This document shows positions 58,701 to 64,000 of a DNA stretch of 64,000 bases, piece after piece (position 1 is the first letter of the stretch; the number at the start of each line of letters is the position of its first letter). Both the position numbers and the translations under genes were made by a program. Location of the stretch: positions 1 through 64,000 of the forward strand of contig CAJXQJ010000013.1 in the NCBI GenBank assembly GCA_913058245.1, given 5' to 3'. The notes below the pieces were generated by a model. The model was not told the DNA's origin, searched no databases, and saw only the letters and a program-made list of their open reading frames with translations. This stretch comes from an uncultured Colwellia sp. (GTDB lineage: Bacteria > Pseudomonadota > Gammaproteobacteria > Enterobacterales > Alteromonadaceae).

Positions 58701-58750
58701 CATATTCGATGCTGTTTTATTTAAGCGCTTATTTAAAAGTTTTTCAATAA

Positions 58751-59410
58751 CTAATGCGGCAAGGCTGCAACTTGTGGTGATGCTAATTGTCCCTGCATTG
58801 CAGGGGTGTCATGTTGCAATTGTGCTTTTGCTGCACTTGGCGACAACGCGCCAACACTTCTTGGCCTTGCTTTAACAAGTGGTGCTGGAATTACTCGTCC
58901 TTTCACCTTTGGAGAAGGGGCATTGTTGCCTAAAATTCGACTATTAATACAGGCTCGAATTTCATCAATGGTGTAATTAGGTTTAACTTTAATACGTATA
59001 TGTGGCACAGCTGCGGCTTCTAATGCGCCACTGACAAACCAGTCTTTTTTCACTTTGTAGCCTTTGCCTTGGGTATCAACTAAATCAATTGCGCCGAGCA
59101 GCTTCATTGAATCACGATCACAAATTACAAAGTCTAAATATTTATTATTGGCATTATTAGCCGCTGTTTGGCTAGCACGATTAGAAACACCATTGCGAAT
59201 GGTGACTATGTCAGCAAGTTTAACGCGATTTAAGATGCGGTATCTTCCACCCATAGCTTGCTCAACAAGAATTTGAAAATTCTTCTCCGCAGGGGTAAAA
59301 ATGGCAGTTTTACGATCAAAAGGGAAAGGGAAGCTGTTATCGTTTAAGCGGCTTGCAAGCATAGCAACAATAACAATTAGGCTGATCATAGCAAATAGAA
59401 TGAGTTCCAT
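58751..59410 (-). CDS. DUF2726 domain protein, membrane-anchored
   Basis: 219 residues from ATG at 59410; GGAG lies six bases upstream. One N-terminal helix (LILFAMISLIVIVAMLA). The DUF2726 core is a nuclease-like fold: FTPAEKNFQILVEQAM, KYLDFVICDRDSMKLLGAIDL. The tail is rich in Ala/Pro. Function unknown. Confidence 0.82.
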   Translation of the reverse strand: MELILFAMISLIVIVAMLASRLNDNSFPFPFDRKTAIFTPAEKNFQILVEQAMGGRYRILNRVKLADIVTIRNGVSNRASQTAANNANNKYLDFVICDRDSMKLLGAIDLVDTQGKGYKVKKDWFVSGALEAAAVPHIRIKVKPNYTIDEIRACINSRILGNNAPSPKVKGRVIPAPLVKARPRSVGALSPSAAKAQLQHDTPAMQGQLASPQVAALPH

Positions 59411-59523
59411 AGACATCTCCGGCAGTTCAAATTCTTGACGTTTATCTTCTAAAACCAAATAAAGCAGAAATTGTGCCAGAGATGTGAATATGAAAATTAT
59501 ATTAACAAGTTAGCTCATTGATA

Positions 59524-60156
59524 TTATTTTGGGTATTTAGCTTCGAGAGCTGCGTATAGCTGTTGTTGAAAGTCAGCTGCACTGGCGTCTAAGCTGTTAA
59601 CTAAGTTTGCTAAAACTTCGTTATCTTCTTCACCATGCCAGATTTTAATATAACTACCTTCTTTATAACCGTGATCTTGACGGAAGAAGTTAAGGGTATT
59701 TTTGCCAACATATTGGCGGAACAGTTCATCTAAGTCCATCGACATTAAACGCATACAGTCAGCTAATGCTATGGCGTTAAATGCTTTGTTACTCACCGCT
59801 GCAGATGCAAGGTTCTCTAAGGCAATTTTAAAATCTTGTTCGCCACTATTTTGTGTTAATTCTGCTGATAACGTGTCGGTAATTTCTTCAATGCTGTCAC
59901 CAGCCATTAAGCGTAAGCTTAAGCCAAAGTGAAAAATATCTACCAATTCAAGCTGTACTTGCGCAACGTCAATTTCTTGATGTTTCCACCATTTCCACCC
60001 GTGATGATCTAACATCTCGGCACATTCCACCCAAATGGCACGATACCACTCGTAGTTGTTATCTCGCCAAGTTTCACTAACGCGTGAATTCATGGCATCT
60101 TGCATTGATAACATTTGGATGATTTGATTTTTTGCGGTGCTAAGTGAGTCGCTCAT
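59524..60156 (-). CDS. Dimeric dUTPase (dUTPase-2/MazG-like)
   Basis: 210 residues from ATG at 60156. AGAG precedes it, and an earlier frame to 60189 adds unrelated residues. The all-alpha dUTPase pattern is present: NYEWYRAIWVECAEMLDHHG (metal-binding Glu/Asp), WKWWKHQ, LELVDIFHFGLS. It removes dUTP and dUDP to keep uracil out of DNA. Short of 30 residues from the phage-type family. Confidence 0.85.
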   Translation of the reverse strand: MSDSLSTAKNQIIQMLSMQDAMNSRVSETWRDNNYEWYRAIWVECAEMLDHHGWKWWKHQEIDVAQVQLELVDIFHFGLSLRLMAGDSIEEITDTLSAELTQNSGEQDFKIALENLASAAVSNKAFNAIALADCMRLMSMDLDELFRQYVGKNTLNFFRQDHGYKEGSYIKIWHGEEDNEVLANLVNSLDASAADFQQQLYAALEAKYPK

Positions 60157-60307
60157 TGTTTTCTCTATATTATTGGAAATTAAGATCAATTAAATCAGAT
60201 GCTGATAGTTTGCCGCAGCCAGTATAAACTAACAAGCACTGTACTTAAATTATTGTCTGAATAATGGCAATATAACGGCATTTGAAGTAGACGAATAAGG
60301 ACTAACT

Positions 60308-60646
60308 TTGACAAATAAAGTTTCGACCGAGGTGCAACAAGAAGCAATGCGGATTGCTAAAGGCACCCAGAAAAAAGGCCAAACTAAAGAGCAAACGAAA
60401 TTAGTCGCTCAAGGCATTGAAAAGGGGATTAGTGAATATAAAAAACAGCAAAAAATAAAAGCCCGAGAGCGTGATAAACAGCGTAAAAAAAGTTTGTCGG
60501 CTAAAGTTAACGCAGTTGAAACAGCCGAGTTAACTACGCAATCGTCTGAGAGTAAAGAAACAGCTAAAAACAGTACATTAGCGATTTTTTTCCCTTGGAT
60601 GTTACTTGCTTTGAGCTGGGGATACTTTCTCTTTACCTCAAGCTAG
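60308..60646 (+). CDS. DUF2956 protein
   Basis: 112 residues. Starts TTG at 60308 after AAGGA. Basic helical N-terminus (QQEAMRIAKGTQKKGQTKEQ), and one C-terminal helix (LAIFFPWMLLALSWGYFLF), so it is tail-anchored with its body in the cytoplasm. DUF2956 is found in Vibrionales and Alteromonadales; function unknown. Confidence 0.85.
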   Translation: MTNKVSTEVQQEAMRIAKGTQKKGQTKEQTKLVAQGIEKGISEYKKQQKIKARERDKQRKKSLSAKVNAVETAELTTQSSESKETAKNSTLAIFFPWMLLALSWGYFLFTSS

Positions 60647-60673
60647 CCTTCATTTACGTACTTATTGTCAATG

Positions 60674-61615
60674 CTAACGTTTTGATAAGTGAATACCGGC
60701 TAACATGCAACGAATAGAGCCGCCGGCAAGTTCAATGGTACTAACGTCAATTGACACAAGTTGTACGCTTTCACTGATTTGTTGAATTTGTCTTTGGCTT
60801 AGCGCATTAAAGGCACTTTGTGATAAGGCTAGAATTCTCTGGTCGCTTCCTTGGAGCTCTATGGCATTACCGCAAAAGGCATTTATTTGTTGCTCGGTTA
60901 ACGTGATTACCTGCCGACCAGAGAGTTTAAAGCGTTGCAAAATTTCTTCTCGTCGCGCGATATTCGGTATCATCTCGGGTGCCAATAAAACAAATTCTGT
61001 GGCAATACACATTAGTACATTGGTGTGATAAACACTTTGCCCTGCGTGATTTACGGCGCCAAATAACATAGGTTCATAGTTAAAGTGTGTGCAAAAGCGC
61101 TCAAGTGCTAAAGAGTTTGCTCTTTTTGATTGCACAGCGTACGCGACACGGTCTAAATGATCTAATACCATTGCCCCCGTACCTTCTAAATAAATTTCAT
61201 CTTGCTCCAAACCTGAGTAGTCAACTATGTCCTGTACTCGATATTGCTGTTTAAGCAATTCGATAACATCGCTGCGTCGTTCTAGGCGGCGGTTATTGGC
61301 ATACATAGGGTAAACGGCAATATGACCGCCACTGTGGGTTGAAAACCAATTATTGGGAAATACTGAATCAGGTGTTTTTAAGCTTTCGTCTTCAAACATA
61401 TGCACTGTTATACCGTATTTTTCCAAGCTTTCTTTTGCTTGGCTAATTTCCTTATACGCAGCCTCGGCAATTACTTTTGGTGTCGCAGCGAGCTGTTTTG
61501 ACTGAAAACTATTGTCTGCTTGCGTTTCTGGGTTCGGTAAAAAATGATGTGGTCTGATCATAATAACACTCTGGGGTGCTTGTGGATTGATAATGCTCAA
61601 AGTGATATTTCTCAA
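60674..61615 (-). CDS. ctlX: Citrulline-utilisation hydrolase-like guanidine-modifying enzyme (CtlX family)
   Basis: 313 residues. Guanidino-group-modifying fold: IMIRPHHFLPNPETQADNSF near the start, DSVFPNNWFSTH, catalytic His in VYHTNVLM and nucleophile Cys in GSIRCMLAG. Closest named family is CtlX, said to hydrolyse citrulline; arginine deiminase-like activity is the alternative. Start TTG at 61615 or 61600; neither has a good ribosome-binding site. It is divergent from an Lrp/AsnC regulator. Confidence 0.83.
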   Translation of the reverse strand: MRNITLSIINPQAPQSVIMIRPHHFLPNPETQADNSFQSKQLAATPKVIAEAAYKEISQAKESLEKYGITVHMFEDESLKTPDSVFPNNWFSTHSGGHIAVYPMYANNRRLERRSDVIELLKQQYRVQDIVDYSGLEQDEIYLEGTGAMVLDHLDRVAYAVQSKRANSLALERFCTHFNYEPMLFGAVNHAGQSVYHTNVLMCIATEFVLLAPEMIPNIARREEILQRFKLSGRQVITLTEQQINAFCGNAIELQGSDQRILALSQSAFNALSQRQIQQISESVQLVSIDVSTIELAGGSIRCMLAGIHLSKR

Positions 61616-61725
61616 ATGAAGTTAAACAGTAAGGTAAGTGTAAATTTTATTATTGTTAGTTAAAATGTCATTATTATTGATATATTTCGCTATTTTTTAT
61701 CATTTTGTAAGGTTGAGTTAGCAAT

Positions 61726-62172
61726 ATGACAAAATTATCATCTAGGCCTTATCTTCATGATCAGCTTGATCAACAGCTTATTGCCTTATTAAGGGAAGAT
61801 GGTCGAGCGTCAATTTCACTATTAGCGCAACGATTACATGTTTCACGAGGTACAGTACAAAATAGAATTGATCGTTTAGTTTCATCCGGTGCTATTTTAG
61901 GTTTTACGGTTAGGGCGCACGAAGCGATTGAAGAGGGGGCTATTAAAGCGATTATGATGATAGAAGTGGTTGGACGCTCCACCGCGCAGGTAATTAAAAC
62001 CTTAAAAGGTATGCCACAACTAATCAAACTTCATACCACTAATGGCTCATGGGATTTAGTTGCAGAACTGCAAACCAGTTGTTTAATTGAGTTTGACCAT
62101 GTTTTGGCACAAGTGCGAATGATTGATGGTGTTTTAAACAGTGAAACTAGCATTTTACTGACCTCAGCTTAA
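61726..62172 (+). CDS. Lrp/AsnC family transcriptional regulator
   Basis: 148 residues. N-terminal winged helix (QLIALLREDGRASISLLAQ), then VSRGTVQNRIDRLVSSGAI. C-terminal RAM domain (GRSTAQVIKTLKGMPQLIK) ends VLNSETSILL. It probably controls the divergent ctlX gene. An AT-rich 110-base gap lies between them. Confidence 0.93.
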   Translation: MTKLSSRPYLHDQLDQQLIALLREDGRASISLLAQRLHVSRGTVQNRIDRLVSSGAILGFTVRAHEAIEEGAIKAIMMIEVVGRSTAQVIKTLKGMPQLIKLHTTNGSWDLVAELQTSCLIEFDHVLAQVRMIDGVLNSETSILLTSA

Positions 62173-62320
62173 GTTTTGATTACTTAACTTTGCTGATTAA
62201 ATTTACTAGCGTATACATCGCCCAGATTTTTACTACTTGGTAAATTTATAAGGTAAAAAATGTTGGCATGACCACCAGTCACTGAATAACAGATGATCAT
62301 TATTTTTGGTTCGGCTTTTA

Positions 62321-63301
62321 TTACGGCTCTTCTTTAACTCGTAATTCCATTAGTCCAATTAAGGCGGCAAAAAGAACCGCACCTACCGGCCAAACAATCC
62401 AGGTAATACCCCATGCCATGGTCCATAAACTCCAGCCAAGATAAATAGCAACGAGTAATGGCCAGTAAAATGCGGCAAGTTTTTCAGCTCGTTTTGTGCG
62501 TTGACTTTTTTCTGTTTCTTCGCTGTGTTCTTTTAGAATATTATTGTAGGCATCGAACTTTGCGGATACTGGCACAATTATATATATGCCAGCAGCTATC
62601 ATTAGCATTAGCACTATTAGCATTATTAAGGTGATACCTGAGCTTGAAAATAGCAGGCTGCCGAGCATTAAAGGCACAAAGCTGACGATGAATATAAAGA
62701 TAGCGATTGATAAGCGTTGGTTATAGCTAGGTCTAAATTTTTGTAATTTTTCCTGAAAAATACCGTGCACGCCATAGGCAAGTTCGAATGCTTCATCTTC
62801 AATTAATGTCAGTTCATCCTCAAATTGATTGGTTCTAATAAAAAAGTTTACCGCTAAGGAAACCATCACCAATATTGCTACGATACCTATTGCGGTGGCA
62901 ATATCACTGGTTAGGTTTAAGCGCTGCGTTTCCGCCATCGCTAAAAAGAAAAATAGTGGGATAACTGAACATAAGCAAAGTATTACGCCCTTAGTGACTA
63001 ACATAGAGCTCTCAATTTTATGCTCAACGTACTTGAGTGCTTGTTCAAGACTAACTTGAACTATGCCAGGTTCTTGGCCTTCACTTTGCGGTTCAATCGC
63101 TTCAATATCATCTTTTAATAAATAGTCGGTTGAAACGTCAAATAACTGGGCTAACATAATAACTCTATTTAAATCAGGTATGCTGCTAGCACTTTCCCAT
63201 TTAGACACTGATTGTCTTGAAACATTGACCTTTTCCGCTAGCTCTTCTTGCGACCATGCACACTTTTTTCTTAATCTTATAATTTTATCGGCTAATATCA
63301 T
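62321..63301 (-). CDS. XRE family regulator with membrane helices
   Basis: 326 residues from ATG at 63301; a longer frame to 63367 lacks a ribosome-binding site. The first 65 residues are a Cro/XRE helix-turn-helix (WSQEELAEKVNVSRQSVSKW). After a linker come five or six helices (VILCLCSVIPLFFFLA, IGIVAILVMVSLAVNFFI, IAIFIFIVSFVPLMLGS, IMLIVLMLMIAAGIYII, and two near the C-terminus). Similar XRE-membrane fusions are frequent in Firmicutes and may have come by transfer. Confidence 0.85.
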   Translation of the reverse strand: MILADKIIRLRKKCAWSQEELAEKVNVSRQSVSKWESASSIPDLNRVIMLAQLFDVSTDYLLKDDIEAIEPQSEGQEPGIVQVSLEQALKYVEHKIESSMLVTKGVILCLCSVIPLFFFLAMAETQRLNLTSDIATAIGIVAILVMVSLAVNFFIRTNQFEDELTLIEDEAFELAYGVHGIFQEKLQKFRPSYNQRLSIAIFIFIVSFVPLMLGSLLFSSSGITLIMLIVLMLMIAAGIYIIVPVSAKFDAYNNILKEHSEETEKSQRTKRAEKLAAFYWPLLVAIYLGWSLWTMAWGITWIVWPVGAVLFAALIGLMELRVKEEP

Positions 63302-63572
63302 GGAGCTTATTCCCTTGTCGTTTGTTGAGCGGCAAGCATAGGAATATAGGTGGTTGCAGACCAGCAAGTCAGGTTGTTAATTTGTCAACCAGCGGTTGCA
63401 AGTTGATATATTTAACTAAATTTAACGATTTCCTTAGCTGCTAGCAAGAGAGTTTTGTCTTTAGCGAAGCTAAACATAACCAAGTGCTAAATTCTAATGC
63501 GTTATGTATTTAGTGAAGGGTTTTATTATTAATGCACCTTATTTTGGTAACACGCTTTAGGTCAATTTTTAC

Positions 63573-64000
63573 TTATTCATACTGGTAACGAACTCTTAGC
63601 CAAGCATTGGTATTATCTTGATGTTGGCCGAAAAATGAATAGTTATGCTTACCAAAAAAGATATTTGCGCCGGTACTGAACTGCCATTGGTCGTTGTATT
63701 GAAAATCAATACTTGGCTTGAGGTAAGCATCTTTATCACTTGGGGAATAAAAGCCAAATAATGAGTAGCTTAAGGTTTGTTGCTTAGCGCGATAGGTTAA
63801 TCGTAAGGTGATTAATTGCCGATTTTCATCAACGAGTCTTTCAGGCTGTGGGCTGTTTGCTTTCAACGTTTGGTAATTTTTGGTTCGTTCCAAGTAATAT
63901 TGCATGCTGGCGGTAAAGTTTTTTGCTAGTTCATGTTCATAGCCCACTAAAAATCGATGTTGCCCATTGGCAATGTCTTGGTTACTGCCATTTGAGTTCT
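63573..64000 (-). CDS. Outer-membrane beta-barrel protein, C-terminal part
   Basis: The frame is open to the right edge, so the 5' part is outside the window. The visible 142 residues show barrel strands (HRFLVGYEHELAKNFTASM, LITLRLTYRA, WQFSTGANIFFG, WLRVRYQYE). Last residues RYQYE end the barrel. It may belong to a DUF1302-like or porin-like family; substrate unknown. Confidence 0.7.
   Translation of the reverse strand, partial: NSNGSNQDIANGQHRFLVGYEHELAKNFTASMQYYLERTKNYQTLKANSPQPERLVDENRQLITLRLTYRAKQQTLSYSLFGFYSPSDKDAYLKPSIDFQYNDQWQFSTGANIFFGKHNYSFFGQHQDNTNAWLRVRYQYE

Noticed and set aside
58690..58875. Plus-strand frame of 61 codons
   Set aside because: It starts inside a terminator and lies antisense to the DUF2726 gene.

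Overview
The window is a stretch of AT-rich chromosome from a marine gammaproteobacterium. Gene content and order point to Alteromonadales, most likely Colwelliaceae (Colwellia/Thalassotalea-like). The signs are the pabA - HDOD - argD/astC order at the left edge, the tyrS / M23 peptidase / anmK block, the mtnN-CbiB pair, DUF2956, a PD40-amidohydrolase fusion and a clade I nos cluster. This placement is inferred from recognised families, not from a search. I see no rRNA, tRNA, CRISPR array, insertion sequence, integrase or phage gene. The genes are densely packed, many start with TTG or GTG, and many units end in clear hairpin terminators.

Layout. 1-7.9 kb, nearly all on the minus strand: the first codons of an acetylornithine/succinylornithine aminotransferase, an HDOD protein, pabA, a 16-strand-type porin, and a pxpABC 5-oxoprolinase operon headed by a MOSC-ferredoxin fusion. 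8-14 kb: mpl and ubiX (plus strand), a small unknown gene, and a 1083-residue beta-propeller/amidohydrolase. 14-20.6 kb: an accessory set of small enzymes (GNAT, GFA/CENP-V, formyltransferase-like, CPT-like kinase, DUF1330, SDR with a divergent HxlR regulator, ABM monooxygenase, DUF3291, FMN reductase, pirin) that looks like electrophile, quinone or redox housekeeping. 20.8-36.5 kb: rluF, a split membrane/spermidine-synthase-like pair, uvrA, a YajR-like MFS transporter, a GreA/GreB-type protein that seems to start at ATT, fadH with a FadR-like operator, a chemoreceptor, pssA, a 2OG-Fe(II) oxygenase, a thioesterase and ssb.

36.8-45 kb: norE- and norF-like genes with a small membrane protein, gltS overlapping a two-helix K+ channel, two small unknown genes, anmK, an M23 LysM-type endopeptidase and tyrS. 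45.4-53.2 kb: a complete nosRZDFYL cluster for nitrous oxide respiration. nosR has an FNR/DNR-type box and a perfect 17-bp palindrome upstream, and a strong hairpin lies between nosZ and nosDFYL. The norE promoter region holds a similar FNR/DNR-type box, so both units may answer to the same low-oxygen/NO regulator. No norCB, nirS/nirK or apbE/nosX is in the window. 53.4-64 kb: lipoproteins and small envelope proteins, an RraB-family protein, a TRIC/YicG-type channel, a periplasmic rhodanese, CbiB-like protein plus mtnN, DUF2726, a dimeric dUTPase, DUF2956, a CtlX-type hydrolase with a divergent Lrp/AsnC regulator, a membrane-bound XRE regulator, and the 3' end of an outer-membrane barrel gene.

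The strongest physiological theme is facultative respiration with N2O as electron acceptor. Around it sit envelope maintenance (porins, Mpl, AnmK, M23 peptidase, PssA) and amino-acid/peptide scavenging (oxoprolinase, GltS, CtlX). I did not find a clearly new multi-gene system. The best candidates for new biology are the regulatory sites around nosR, the ATT start, the possibly exported methyltransferase-like protein, and several small unknown genes.
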